Source: Bacillota bacterium (GTDB lineage: Bacteria; Bacillota; Clostridia; Christensenellales; Aristaeellaceae). From it: a DNA stretch of 64,000 bases. Of the stretch, positions 1-8,237 are shown in pieces. The notes beneath the pieces are model-generated. The model was not told the origin of the DNA and ran no database searches. It saw only the letters and a list, made by a program, of their open reading frames with translations. Every line of letters starts with the position of its first letter. Within the stretch, counting starts at the first letter, position 1. Position numbers and translations under genes: made by a program. The stretch is from assembly GCA_023444095.1 (NCBI GenBank), contig JAEZRP010000022.1, positions 1 to 64,000 of the forward strand, given 5' to 3'.

Positions 1-31
1 GGTGGCGCTCTACCAGCTGAGCTACTACCGC
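1..31 (-). tRNA. tRNA 5' half, probably tRNA-Gly, cut by the window edge
   Basis: Read on the minus strand, the 5' end at 31 gives acceptor GCGGTAG, a D-arm with AGCTCAGCTGGTAGAGC and the start of an anticodon stem CCACC. The anticodon lies outside the window. The GCGG start and CCACC stem are typical of clostridial tRNA-Gly(GCC), but the identity is inferred. It lies 6 bases downstream of the tRNA-Leu gene and is probably co-transcribed with it. Confidence 0.7.
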
Positions 32-37
32 ATGGTC

Positions 38-121
38 TGGTGCGGGCGACGAGACTCGAACTCACACGCCTCACGGCACCAGATCCTAAATCTGGCGCGT
101 CTGCCATTCCGCCACGCCCGC
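38..121 (-). tRNA. tRNA-Leu (anticodon UAG)
   Basis: The minus strand folds as a class II tRNA. The acceptor GCGGGCG (115-121) pairs with the 3' CGCCCGC (42-48), followed by A and an encoded CCA tail (38-40). The anticodon stem-loop is CAGA-TTTAGGA-TCTG, giving anticodon TAG, and the long variable arm is typical of leucine tRNAs. It is the first tRNA of a transcript driven from the consensus promoter at 170-198. Confidence 0.95.
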
Positions 122-169
122 ACGCGCACCGTCGGGAGATGGACCGACGACCAGCAAAGACCGAGAGTT

Positions 170-198
170 ATTATACCGCCGACGCCATGAATTGTCAA
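170..198 (-). promoter_or_regulatory. Consensus sigma-A promoter of the tRNA genes
   Basis: On the minus strand there is a perfect TTGACA (198-193), a 17-base spacer and a perfect TATAAT (175-170), about 50 bases upstream of the tRNA-Leu 5' end. The rest of the gap up to fucO (199-414) holds no gene or clear forward promoter that I can see. Confidence 0.9.
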
Positions 199-414
199 TA
201 TATTTGCGGAAATTTTAGCGGGAATGGGCTGTACGCAAGGAGCCGCATGTGCTACGCGCATCGACTCATGCCGGCGTTCCGAAGAGCATCCGGTTTCCTT
301 CCTCGTTTGATTCGCCGCGATGATGAACACCTTAACGCAAGATGTCAAGATTTGTAAATATCTTTCCCGCGCTCCGGGCAGAATAAAGCCAGCAAGAGGA
401 CAGGAGTGATGCGG

Positions 415-1563
415 ATGGTTCATCGAATGGCGCTCAATCCCGTGTCGTATCACGGGCGCGGTGCAATCCAGTCGGTCGCGGCTGAAATAACGGGGCGCGG
501 GCTTCAAAAGGCGCTCGTCGTATCCGACCCGGCGCTCGTCACGGGCGGGCTCACGCGCAAGGTAACGGACGTACTGGAGACGGCGGGCATCCGGTACGCA
601 CTCTTTTCGGGTGTCAGACCCAACCCGACGGTGGAGGACGTCAAGGAGGGCATCCGGGCATACATCGAATCGCGCGCAGACCACATCGTCTGCGTCGGCG
701 GCGGATCGACCATCGACGCGGCAAAGGCGGTGGGCGTGCTCGCCGCGAACCCGGAATTCGGGGACGTCCGGGCGCTCGAGGGCGCGGCGCCGACGAAGAA
801 CCGGGCGGTTTTCACCATCGCCGTACCAACCACCGCCGGTACCGCCGCCGAGGTCACGATCAACTATGTGATCACCGATACGGAGAAGAAGCGCAAGTTC
901 GTATGCGTGGACCCGCACTCCGTTCCGGAGGTGGCCGTGGTCGATCCGGACATGATGGACTCGATGCCGAAGGAACTCGCCGCGCAGACGGGCATGGACG
1001 CGCTCACGCACGCCATCGAGGGCTACGTGACGCGCGGCGCGTGGACGCTCCCGGATGTTCTCCATCTGAACGCCATCAAGCTCATCGCTCAGAATCTGCG
1101 CGCGGCGGTCGACGGCGATCCGACCGCGCGCGAGGCCATGGCGCTCGGCCAGTACGCGGCGGGCATGGGCTTTTCAAACGTCGGGCTTGGCATCGCACAC
1201 AGCATGGCGCACGCGCTGGGAGCCGTCTACGACACGCCTCACGGGCTCGCGAACGCGATTCTGCTTCCTGCGGTCATGGCGTTCAACGCACCCGTCACGG
1301 GCGAGAAGTACCGTTCCATCGCCTGTGCCATGGGTGTGAAGGACGCGGGTCAGCTGAAGAAGGACGAATCCCGCAAGGCAGCTGTCGACGCCGTGCGCGC
1401 GCTCGCATCCGACGTGGGCATCCCAAAGGATTTGCAGGCCATCGTGAAAAGGCAGGACTTAGACTTCCTCGCGGAGAGCGCGTACACCGATGCCTGCCGC
1501 CCCGGAAACCCGCGCGACGCGACGAAGGAGGACATCAAAGCGCTGTTTCTGGACCTGATGTGA
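415..1563 (+). CDS. fucO: Lactaldehyde reductase, iron-dependent alcohol dehydrogenase family (FucO)
   Basis: Probably reduces lactaldehyde to 1,2-propanediol with NADH; FucO enzymes also reduce glycolaldehyde. The 382-residue protein is collinear with E. coli FucO from its first residues (MVHRMALNP against MANRMILN) to the end. It shares the GGGS nucleotide-binding turn, PTTAGTAAEVTINYV, DALTHAIEGY (metal-binding Asp and His) and the later HSMAHALGAVYDTPHG ligand segment. The start at 415 is chosen over ATG 409 because the CAGGAG site at 401-406 is then 8 bases away and the N-terminus matches FucO. It stands alone, convergent with the inositol operon. No fucose or rhamnose genes lie nearby, so its aldehyde substrate here is open. 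Confidence 0.9.
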   Translation: MVHRMALNPVSYHGRGAIQSVAAEITGRGLQKALVVSDPALVTGGLTRKVTDVLETAGIRYALFSGVRPNPTVEDVKEGIRAYIESRADHIVCVGGGSTIDAAKAVGVLAANPEFGDVRALEGAAPTKNRAVFTIAVPTTAGTAAEVTINYVITDTEKKRKFVCVDPHSVPEVAVVDPDMMDSMPKELAAQTGMDALTHAIEGYVTRGAWTLPDVLHLNAIKLIAQNLRAAVDGDPTAREAMALGQYAAGMGFSNVGLGIAHSMAHALGAVYDTPHGLANAILLPAVMAFNAPVTGEKYRSIACAMGVKDAGQLKKDESRKAAVDAVRALASDVGIPKDLQAIVKRQDLDFLAESAYTDACRPGNPRDATKEDIKALFLDLM

Positions 1564-1583
1564 CGGCACATCATCGTGGTCAA

Positions 1584-1620
1584 ATGCTTTGCGGCGCGGT
1601 CGTACCGCGCCGCAAAGCAT
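1584..1620. terminator. Perfect 17-bp hairpin after fucO
   Basis: ATGCTTTGCGGCGCGGT and its exact reverse complement are separated by a 3-base CGT loop, between two convergent genes. There is no U-run directly after it on either strand, so it may act as a barrier or processing signal rather than a classical intrinsic terminator for fucO. Confidence 0.6.
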
Positions 1621-1629
1621 ACCGCTCAT

Positions 1630-1660
1630 AAAAAAAGGGGAAAGAGAATGATCTCCTTCC
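1630..1660 (-). terminator. Intrinsic terminator of the inositol operon
   Basis: On the minus strand, 12 bases past the transketolase C stop, GGAAGGAGA and TCTCTTTCC form a 9-bp stem (one G-U pair) with a TCAT loop. Two C residues and seven T residues follow. This is a good rho-independent terminator for the ten-gene operon. Confidence 0.75.
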
Positions 1661-1672
1661 CAGGATTTGGAC

Positions 1673-2632
1673 TCAACCCTTCCGGGTGATGACCTTTTTG
1701 ACCTTTTCCGCGATGTGCTCCGCCGTCAGCCCAAACCGCTTTTGCAGGTAGTCCTGCGGACCGACTTCGCCGAACTCGTCCTCCACCGCCACGTACTCGA
1801 CGGGCGTCGGGTGGTTCAGGGAAAGCGCCTCCGAGACGGCGGCATAGAGCCCGCCCACGCGGTTGTGGTTTTCTGCGGTCACGACCGCGCCCGTGCGCTT
1901 CGCCGCCCCGACGAGCGCTTCGACATCGAGCGGCTTCACCGTGAACATGTCGAGCACCGTCGCCTCGATGCCTTCCTTCGCGAGCGCATCGGCGGCGAGC
2001 ATCGCCTCACCGACCATGATTCCGCTTGCGCAGATGGTCACGTCGCCTCCGGTCCGCAGCTTGATCGCCCTGCCGATCTCAAAATCGCTCCCCTCATACA
2101 TCCTGTACGCCTGTTTCCGGCCGACGCGCAGAAACTTGACGCCATGCCGGTCGGGAAGCTTGCGAAGCACGGATTCGAGCATGGCGGTGTCCGCGATGTC
2201 GATCACAGTCGATCCCGGGATCGCACGGTAGAGCGCCATGTCCTCAAAGGGCATGTGGGTTCCGCCATTGAAGGAAGCGCAAACGCCGGGATCGGAGCCG
2301 ATCACCGTGATGTCGTTTTTCGCATAGCCCGCCGACAGGAACACCTGATCGAAGCAGCGGCGCGAGGCAAAAGTCCCGAACGTGTGCGCGATGGGCTTGA
2401 AACCCGCCGACGCGAGCCCCGAAGCGATGCCCATCATGTTCGCCTCCGCGATGCCGCACTGGATGGCGCGGTCCGGATGCTTTTCGGCGTACTTCGCCGT
2501 GCCGATGCAGCTCATGAGGTCGGCGTCGAGGTAGATCACGTCGGGGTCGGCGTCGAGCATCCCGGTGATGGTCTCACCCAGCACGTCCTTGAACGCGCGC
2601 GGGTCGAGCGTTCCGTCAAATGCGATCCTCAC
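1673..2632 (-). CDS. Transketolase, C-terminal subunit (split type)
   Basis: Second half of a two-gene transketolase, carrying the pyrimidine-binding and C-terminal domains. It works as a complex with the N-terminal subunit to move two-carbon ketol units using thiamine diphosphate. The 319-residue protein has the GIAEANMMGIASGLA segment, whose Glu (about residue 63) activates the cofactor, and the PGVCASFNGGTHMPFEDMA loop. The GTG start at 2632 overlaps the TGA of the N-subunit (GTGA), so an open frame reaching further upstream is only a shadow of that gene. It is the last gene of the inositol operon. Here the complex is proposed to cleave the inositol intermediate 2-deoxy-5-keto-gluconate, which is an inference. 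An ordinary pentose-phosphate role is the alternative. Confidence 0.93.
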   Translation of the reverse strand: MRIAFDGTLDPRAFKDVLGETITGMLDADPDVIYLDADLMSCIGTAKYAEKHPDRAIQCGIAEANMMGIASGLASAGFKPIAHTFGTFASRRCFDQVFLSAGYAKNDITVIGSDPGVCASFNGGTHMPFEDMALYRAIPGSTVIDIADTAMLESVLRKLPDRHGVKFLRVGRKQAYRMYEGSDFEIGRAIKLRTGGDVTICASGIMVGEAMLAADALAKEGIEATVLDMFTVKPLDVEALVGAAKRTGAVVTAENHNRVGGLYAAVSEALSLNHPTPVEYVAVEDEFGEVGPQDYLQKRFGLTAEHIAEKVKKVITRKG

Positions 2633-3465
2633 TTCGCCTCGCCTCCTTCCAGCGCCTGAAGTTCCGCCGTGAGGTCGGCGATCCAGCGGTCGCACATCTC
2701 TGGCGTCACGTTCATGCTGTGGTTGGCGCAGGTGTTCACGACCTCCGGGATGCCCGCGCCCTTTAACGTATCCATGACGACGGCATGCGGCTTTCCCGCA
2801 ACCTCCGCGCACGCCGCGATGGCCGCGCGCAGCTCGTCCACGTCGTTTCCGTTGACCTTCTGCGTATGAAATCCGAACGCCTCGAACTTTTTGGTGAAGT
2901 CGAAGTGCTGGAGGACGTCCGAGCAGCAGCCGTCGAGCTGCTTTTTGTTGTCGTCGATGAACCAGATCATATTGTCGAGCCCGCGCGCGGCCGCGAACAT
3001 CGCGGCCTCCCACGCCTGGCCCTCGTTGAGCTCGCCGTCGCCCACGACGAGGTAGGTTCTGCTGTCCCGCCCCTTGAGCCGGTCGCCAAGCGCCATGCCG
3101 ACCGCGAGCGAGGTGCCCTGCCCGAGAGAGCCCGTCGTCATGTCGATGCCCGGCGTTTGATTGCGGTCACAGTGGCTCGGAAGGCGCGTGCCCGGCTGGT
3201 TGAGGGTCTTCAAATCCGCATACGGAAAGAAACCCATGAGCGCGAGCGCCGCGTATACGGCAGGGCCCGCGTGCCCCTTCGAGCATACGAGCTTGTCCCG
3301 CTCCGGCCATCGGGGGTCGCCCGGGTTGTAGCGCATCACCTCGCCGTAGAGGACGGCGAGAAGATCGCACACGCTCAGGGAGCCCCCGATGTGCCCGAAG
3401 CCGCGCGCCTGAAATTCCTCCACCGCGCCGATGCGGATCCTTGCCGCAAGCATCCGTAGATTCAT
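2629..3465 (-). CDS. Transketolase, N-terminal subunit (split type)
   Basis: Thiamine-diphosphate-binding half of transketolase, 278 residues. Visible motifs are GHIGGSLS with the substrate-side His (about 25), SKGHA (62-66) and the cofactor/Mg motif GDGELNEGQAWE starting at 142 and ending with the downstream Asn (173). The start at 3465 is preceded by AGGAGGATAAAGG. It follows the malic enzyme gene by 16 bases and overlaps the C-subunit start, so the two are translationally coupled. Split transketolases are often found in carbohydrate operons of Clostridia. Placement behind iolEBDG and next to malic enzyme suggests a catabolic, substrate-specific role. Confidence 0.93.
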   Translation of the reverse strand: MNLRMLAARIRIGAVEEFQARGFGHIGGSLSVCDLLAVLYGEVMRYNPGDPRWPERDKLVCSKGHAGPAVYAALALMGFFPYADLKTLNQPGTRLPSHCDRNQTPGIDMTTGSLGQGTSLAVGMALGDRLKGRDSRTYLVVGDGELNEGQAWEAAMFAAARGLDNMIWFIDDNKKQLDGCCSDVLQHFDFTKKFEAFGFHTQKVNGNDVDELRAAIAACAEVAGKPHAVVMDTLKGAGIPEVVNTCANHSMNVTPEMCDRWIADLTAELQALEGGEAK

Positions 3466-3481
3466 CGGTTCCTTTATCCTC

Positions 3482-4654
3482 CTAAATGCGCGCCACGCCC
3501 GAATCGCGTGCCGCCTGTGCGACGGCCTTCGCCACCGCGTCCTTCACGCGCGGATCAAACGGCGCGGGAATGATGGATTCCTCGTTCAGTTCCTCCTGCG
3601 CGATGAGTCCGGAGAGCGCCTCCGCGGCCGCGATCTTCATCTCGTCGTTGATGTCGCGCGCGCGCACGTCAAAGGTTCCACGGAAGATGCCCGGGAAGGC
3701 GAGCACGTTGTTGATCTGGTTGGGGTAGTCGCTCCTGCCGGTGGCGATCACGCGCGCGCCGCCCGCCTTCGCGTCGTCTGGAAAGATCTCCGGCGTGGGA
3801 TTGGCGCAGGCGAACACGATGGCGTCCTTCGCCATGGATTTGACCATTTCCGTCGTGACCGTGCCGGGCGCGGAGACGCCGATGAACACATCCGCGCCGA
3901 CCATCGCATCCGCGAGCGAGCCCTTCTGCCCCTCCATGTTCGTGACCTCGGCCATCTCGTCCTTGATGGGGTTCATGCGGTCGCGGCCCTTGTGGATGAT
4001 GCCGGAGCGGTCGCAGAGCTTGACGTTCGAAAATCCATACGAAAGGAGCAGCTTCGTGATCGAGATGGACGCCGCGCCAGCGCCGTTCAGCACGATCTTC
4101 ACATCCTCCTTCTTCTTTCCGACGATTCTGAGCGCGTTCAGAAGGCCCGCGAGCGTCACCACGGCGGTACCGTGCTGGTCGTCGTGGAAGATCGGGATAT
4201 CGCACTTTTCCTTGAGTTTTTTCTCGATCTCGAAGCAGCGCGGCGCGGAGATATCCTCGAGGTTCACGCCGCCGAAAGAGCCCGAAATGAGGTAGACCGT
4301 GTTCACGATCTCGTCGACGTCCTTGGACTTAATGCACATGGGGAACGCGTCGACGCCTCCGAAGGCCTTGAAGAGCACGCATTTGCCCTCCATGACGGGC
4401 ATGCCCGCCTCGGGGCCGATGTCGCCGAGGCCCAAAACGGCGGTACCGTCTGTCACCACCAGACACATGTTCCAGCGGCGCGTGAGATCGTAGCTCTTGT
4501 CGACGTCCTTCTGAATTTCGAGGCAGGGCTGCGCCACGCCGGGGGTATAGGCGAGGGAAAGGTCCTGCTTGTCTTTGACGGGAACGGTCGCGACGACTTC
4601 GATTTTGCCCTTCCATTCGCCGTGCAGCCTGAGTGATTCCTTTGCGTAATCCAT
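3482..4654 (-). CDS. NAD(P)-dependent malic enzyme
   Basis: Oxidative decarboxylation of L-malate to pyruvate and CO2. It is 390 residues, the short bacterial type. Visible motifs are YTPGVAQPC with the catalytic Tyr (36), GKCVLFKAFGGVDAFP with catalytic Lys 91, the metal-binding LEDISAP (Glu133/Asp134) and FHDDQHGT (157-163), and the Rossmann turn NGAGAAS (190-196). Its ATG overlaps the TAA of the LarA gene by one base. As the only decarboxylase in the operon it would close the proposed route by consuming L-malate from the racemase. The cofactor preference cannot be read with certainty. Confidence 0.93.
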   Translation of the reverse strand: MDYAKESLRLHGEWKGKIEVVATVPVKDKQDLSLAYTPGVAQPCLEIQKDVDKSYDLTRRWNMCLVVTDGTAVLGLGDIGPEAGMPVMEGKCVLFKAFGGVDAFPMCIKSKDVDEIVNTVYLISGSFGGVNLEDISAPRCFEIEKKLKEKCDIPIFHDDQHGTAVVTLAGLLNALRIVGKKKEDVKIVLNGAGAASISITKLLLSYGFSNVKLCDRSGIIHKGRDRMNPIKDEMAEVTNMEGQKGSLADAMVGADVFIGVSAPGTVTTEMVKSMAKDAIVFACANPTPEIFPDDAKAGGARVIATGRSDYPNQINNVLAFPGIFRGTFDVRARDINDEMKIAAAEALSGLIAQEELNEESIIPAPFDPRVKDAVAKAVAQAARDSGVARI

Positions 4655-5916
4655 TAACTTTCCTCCTGATTTCCAACTTTCGGGAGCGTGGAGCCTCCGT
4701 AGGGCATGGAGATGACCGTCGCGCCCCTGCCGAGCTTTTCAAATGCCGCGTCAAGCGCCGCCTGCGCCGTCGGGAAGGGCGTCAGAAAAATGCGCCTGAC
4801 GAATTCCGGCGCAAGCTCGCTCACGAGGTAGATGTCCGCGTCCGCGAGAACCATGGCAATCGCCGCTGCCTTGTGCCCGCCGAGCTGAAAGTCGCGCCGG
4901 ATTCGGTCGACCATGAACACGGGCGAGGGGGACTCTGTCATCCAGCTTTCGAACGTTTTTTCGCCCAATCCCTCGCGGCAGGAGCCGATGAGGATCACCA
5001 CCCCGCCCCTTTTCACCGCGTGCCTGGCGTTGTCGAGCGCCTTCTGGGTCTGGTAGAGGTTGATGTCCTTCGGCGCGCCGCCCTGCGAAACGATCACGAT
5101 GTCCGCGCGCGCGTCGATCGTTTTCAGATAGAGCGCGTCCAGGAACGCGCAACCCGCCCGGTGCGCCTTCACCGGGTCGCCCGCGACCGCGCGGATGACC
5201 CTCCTGTGCTCGTCGAGCACCACGTTCAGGATGAAGTCGATCCCGCAGAGCGCCGCGGCCTCCTCGATGTCCTCGCGGATGGGATTGCCGTCCAGCTTTC
5301 CGGCGCGCGCGTCCGGATCGACCATGCGCGAATGATTCATCCGGATCGCCGCGCGCGTCGAGACGCCCGGCATGAGCGCCTTTCCACCGCCGGAATAGCC
5401 CGCGAAGTAGTGAAACTCGATGTTCCCCAGGCAGACTCTGCGGTCCGCCTCCGCCACGGTGCGCGTGATGTCGACGGGCGTTCCGCGGCTTGTGACGCCC
5501 AGATGAACGCAGTCGTCCGGATCGGAATCGACGCACCGGATCTCGGAAAACGCGCGCTCGCCCGCGAGCTTCCGCATCTCGGACGCGGTGTGCCGCCTGT
5601 GGCTTCCGAGGGCGAACACGAGCGCGATGTCCTCGGGCCGCGCGCCCGCCGCGTAGAGCTCGTCGAGCAGATGCGGCATGACAAGGTGCGTCGGCATGGG
5701 CCGCGTCACGTCGCTCGTCACGACCGCGATCCTCTCGCCGGGCCGGACGATCTCCGAAAGGCGCTCTGCGCCGATCGGGTTACAGAGCGCGTCCCGGATC
5801 GCCGCCTCGCCGGTCAACCCTAATTCTACCACATTCGGCGTCAGAATATCTACCACATTTTGATCGGGAAGAACCACGGCCTGTTCACCCTCGCCGTAGC
5901 CGAACGTCAGCCTCAC
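4654..5916 (-). CDS. LarA-family nickel-pincer 2-hydroxyacid racemase; candidate malate racemase
   Basis: The 420-residue protein carries the full LarA active-site set: TRP (Arg72), GSHRRHT (His106), FHYFAGYSGGGKA (His169 and the cofactor-tethering Lys179) and MNHSRM (His195). These sit five residues before the lactate racemase equivalents (108, 174, 184, 200). LarA enzymes invert the alpha carbon of 2-hydroxyacids by hydride transfer to a nickel-pincer nucleotide, and the superfamily is known to include malate racemases. The GTG start at 5916 overlaps the TGA of the PGK-like gene, and the next gene is a malic enzyme. Malate is therefore the most economical substrate guess. The cofactor-making LarB, LarC and LarE genes are not in the window. 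Confidence 0.85.
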   Translation of the reverse strand: MRLTFGYGEGEQAVVLPDQNVVDILTPNVVELGLTGEAAIRDALCNPIGAERLSEIVRPGERIAVVTSDVTRPMPTHLVMPHLLDELYAAGARPEDIALVFALGSHRRHTASEMRKLAGERAFSEIRCVDSDPDDCVHLGVTSRGTPVDITRTVAEADRRVCLGNIEFHYFAGYSGGGKALMPGVSTRAAIRMNHSRMVDPDARAGKLDGNPIREDIEEAAALCGIDFILNVVLDEHRRVIRAVAGDPVKAHRAGCAFLDALYLKTIDARADIVIVSQGGAPKDINLYQTQKALDNARHAVKRGGVVILIGSCREGLGEKTFESWMTESPSPVFMVDRIRRDFQLGGHKAAAIAMVLADADIYLVSELAPEFVRRIFLTPFPTAQAALDAAFEKLGRGATVISMPYGGSTLPKVGNQEES

Positions 5917-7178
5917 AGGAAGCCTCCGAGTGGGAACGCCGCCGCCGCGTGCCGCAGCGCCTTGACGACGGGCAGTTCCTCGCCGGTCAGAAAGCGGATG
6001 AGCGCGCCGCCGCCGGTGCAGACGTAGCCGATTCTGCCCTCCAATTTGTACTTGCGGGTCGCGGTCACGCTGTCGCCGCCGCCCACGACGGTGTAAGCGT
6101 CCGTCTCCGAAAGCGCCTCCCACACGATCCTCGTGCCCGTTTCCGTTTCGCGCTTCTCAAAAACGCCCATGGGGCCGTTCACGAACACGGTTCTGGCCGC
6201 GCGGATGACTTCCGCGAAGCACCGGGCGCTCTTCTCGCCGATGTCGAGCACGCACACGTTCGCGGGAATGCCGCCCACGTCCGCCTCCCGCCTCGCGCCG
6301 TCCTCGAGATAGGCGAGGTCGTCCGGGAGCGCGATTTTGTTTCCATACGCCGCAAGGATTCCCTTCGAGCGCTCGATGAACGCCGCGTAGCCCATCCTTT
6401 CGATGGAATCGAGGCTCCCCTTCCCCACGTTCTCGCCCTTCGCGGCGAGGAGGATGTTCGCGACGAGCCCGCCCGCAAGCACGGTGTCCGCGACGCCGCT
6501 TTTGAGAACCGTCTCTATCATGAGGAATGCGTCCGCGACCTTCGCGCCGCCCAGCACGAACGCGCACGGCTTTTCCGGGTTCTCCATCAGCTCTGAAATC
6601 ACGCAGTACTCGCGCTCGAACAGCCGCCCCATGGCGCTTGGCAACACCTGCTCGAAGCCGCAGAGGCTCGGCTGGTCGCGGTGCGCGGCGGCGAAGGCGT
6701 CGCATACGTAGAGATCCGCGAGCGGCGCAAGCTTTTTGACCACCTGTGTCTCGGCCTGCTGCTCGTGGGTGAGCTTCAGGTTCTGCTCGAAAAGCGTCTG
6801 TTCCTCGGCGCAGAAGCGAACGTTGTCAAGGAGCAATATCTCCCCCGGTTCCAGCGCCCGAATCGCCGCCCGCGCCGCCGGGCCGCACACGTCGTCCACA
6901 AATTTTACATCCCGTCCGAGAAGCTTCGTCAGGATTTTCGCGTGCGGCTCCGTGGTATAGAAGTTCTGGTATTCGATGTCGCCGCCCTGGTGCGCGAGCA
7001 GAACCAGCTTCGCCCCGCGCGCCGCGAGCTCGCGCACGGTCGGCACGCAGGCCTCGATGCGCGCGGTGCTTCGAAGCGTCCCGGTCGCGCGGTCGACGGG
7101 CTGATTGATGTCCACGCGGCACAGAACCGTCTTTCCCGCCACGTCCACCTCGTCCAGCGTGCAAATGCCGAAGCGCAT
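5913..7178 (-). CDS. Archaeal-type phosphoglycerate kinase homologue with altered substrate site
   Basis: Acyl-phosphate-forming kinase fold, 421 residues, resembling archaeal rather than bacterial PGK. Visible are RVDINQP (Arg21), TARIE (Arg40), DNVRF (Arg121), AFAAAHRDQPS (Arg167), VLGGAKVADAF (208-218), FVNGPMGVFE (332-341) and GGGDSVTA (366-373). In ordinary PGKs the loop after the SH/AHQ motif contains an RP pair whose Arg holds the 3-phosphate. Here it reads AHQGGD (62-67), with that Arg missing. This suggests a substrate without the phosphate, such as malyl phosphate/malate, which is an inference. The start at 7178 has AAGGAGGG upstream. It directly follows the GAPDH-like gene, the natural partner for substrate-level ATP formation. 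Confidence 0.85.
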   Translation of the reverse strand: MRFGICTLDEVDVAGKTVLCRVDINQPVDRATGTLRSTARIEACVPTVRELAARGAKLVLLAHQGGDIEYQNFYTTEPHAKILTKLLGRDVKFVDDVCGPAARAAIRALEPGEILLLDNVRFCAEEQTLFEQNLKLTHEQQAETQVVKKLAPLADLYVCDAFAAAHRDQPSLCGFEQVLPSAMGRLFEREYCVISELMENPEKPCAFVLGGAKVADAFLMIETVLKSGVADTVLAGGLVANILLAAKGENVGKGSLDSIERMGYAAFIERSKGILAAYGNKIALPDDLAYLEDGARREADVGGIPANVCVLDIGEKSARCFAEVIRAARTVFVNGPMGVFEKRETETGTRIVWEALSETDAYTVVGGGDSVTATRKYKLEGRIGYVCTGGGALIRFLTGEELPVVKALRHAAAAFPLGGFL

Positions 7179-7190
7179 CCCGCTCCCTCC

Positions 7191-8225
7191 TTACTTGAAC
7201 GTTCCGATGCCGAGGTATCTGTTCGTCTCTGCGGTGCCCTCTTCGCGCGTCAGCTGCAGCTTCATTGCGGCGCGGATGCCGTCCACGGTCTCGGGGATGG
7301 TGACCGATTCCTGCGGGATGTTGATCGCGAACATGATGTCGTTGCCCGTCTCGACCACGCTGTCCGCCCAGAGTCCGATCTCGTACATGTCGCCGCGGGA
7401 GTTGCCCAGATCGCGCGCGTACTTGAAAAAGCTCGCGTTACCCAGAAAGCCTTCGTCGAGGGTGACCACGCGGATGCGCGGATGCTTCTCAAAGCACGCG
7501 ACGGCCTCGTCCCGGCCGATCTTTCTGCCGTCTTTGCCGCTCGCGACCACGGTGATGATGTGTCCATGGGTCACCGGCGTGTGGATGAGGATGCCCGTCG
7601 CCTCGACGTGCGGCAGGATGGTCATGAGGTCGACCGCCTGATGGCTGGGGGCCTTGTCCATCTCGAGCGCGTTCGTGAGCCCGCGATGATAATCGCCCGG
7701 ATCTGCCACGCGCCTGACGATGGTGATCGCGACCTTCGAGACGCCGAACGCCCGATCGAGCGCGTCCACCGCGCGGATGAGCCCGGTGGTATTGCAGCTG
7801 GTGAGCTTGAGGTAGTCCGCGCCCACGCCCTTCTCGTAGTTCGCGTAGCCGTGGAAGAAGACGTCCGCGACGGAGTTCTTTTCGCCGCCCTGGAAGATGG
7901 CCTTCACGCCCGCCTTCTCGTAGAGCGCCTTGTTTTTGGCGCCCACGCCGCCGGGGGACGAATCGAGCATCACGTCGACCTTTGAAATCAGTTCCTCGAA
8001 CGTTCCCGAAACGGGGATGGAGAGCGCGTCGAACTTTGCTTGGTCCGCACCGCCGACCAGATACAGCTCGTAGGGCATGCCCCTCTCCTTGAGGGCGCGG
8101 ATCGAGAGCGTCGGGGCGATGTCCGCCACGCCCACGAGCTCCATGTCGCCCTGGAGCGCCACGCCGTCCGCGAGCCGCTGTCCGATGGTGCCGTATCCCG
8201 CCACGCCGACCTTGATCTTCTTCAT
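7191..8225 (-). CDS. Archaeal-type (type II) glyceraldehyde-3-phosphate dehydrogenase homologue
   Basis: Phosphorylating aldehyde dehydrogenase fold, 344 residues. It matches the archaeal class by GVAGYGTIGQR (8-17), catalytic TSCNTTGL (Cys144), IVRRVADP (Arg171-172) and THGH (His220, His222). Archaeal enzymes as I recall them carry a SHHxxDV segment near 195. Here it is SHQAVDL, so one of the paired His residues is Gln, and the preceding KGPIN-like stretch reads RGLTN. That is consistent with a changed substrate. The proposed substrate is malic semialdehyde, the carboxylate analogue of D-glyceraldehyde 3-phosphate, with malyl phosphate as product. The start is set by TAGGAGGGAATCGGT before the ATG. 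The alternative is a normal glycolytic enzyme. Confidence 0.87.
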   Translation of the reverse strand: MKKIKVGVAGYGTIGQRLADGVALQGDMELVGVADIAPTLSIRALKERGMPYELYLVGGADQAKFDALSIPVSGTFEELISKVDVMLDSSPGGVGAKNKALYEKAGVKAIFQGGEKNSVADVFFHGYANYEKGVGADYLKLTSCNTTGLIRAVDALDRAFGVSKVAITIVRRVADPGDYHRGLTNALEMDKAPSHQAVDLMTILPHVEATGILIHTPVTHGHIITVVASGKDGRKIGRDEAVACFEKHPRIRVVTLDEGFLGNASFFKYARDLGNSRGDMYEIGLWADSVVETGNDIMFAINIPQESVTIPETVDGIRAAMKLQLTREEGTAETNRYLGIGTFK

Positions 8226-8237
8226 ACCGATTCCCTC

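Noticed and set aside
25..1065. A 346-codon minus-strand open frame over the tRNAs and fucO
   Set aside because: It covers two tRNA genes and runs antisense to fucO. Its Arg/His-rich sequence is what GC-rich antisense frames give.
1673..3013. A longer version of the transketolase C-subunit starting at 3013
   Set aside because: The extra part lies over the N-subunit in another frame and is Arg-rich nonsense; the GTG at 2632 overlapping the upstream stop gives the correct N-terminus.
3431..4636. A 401-codon plus-strand open frame antisense to malic enzyme
   Set aside because: Biased composition and full overlap with a well-supported gene; no RBS or family likeness.
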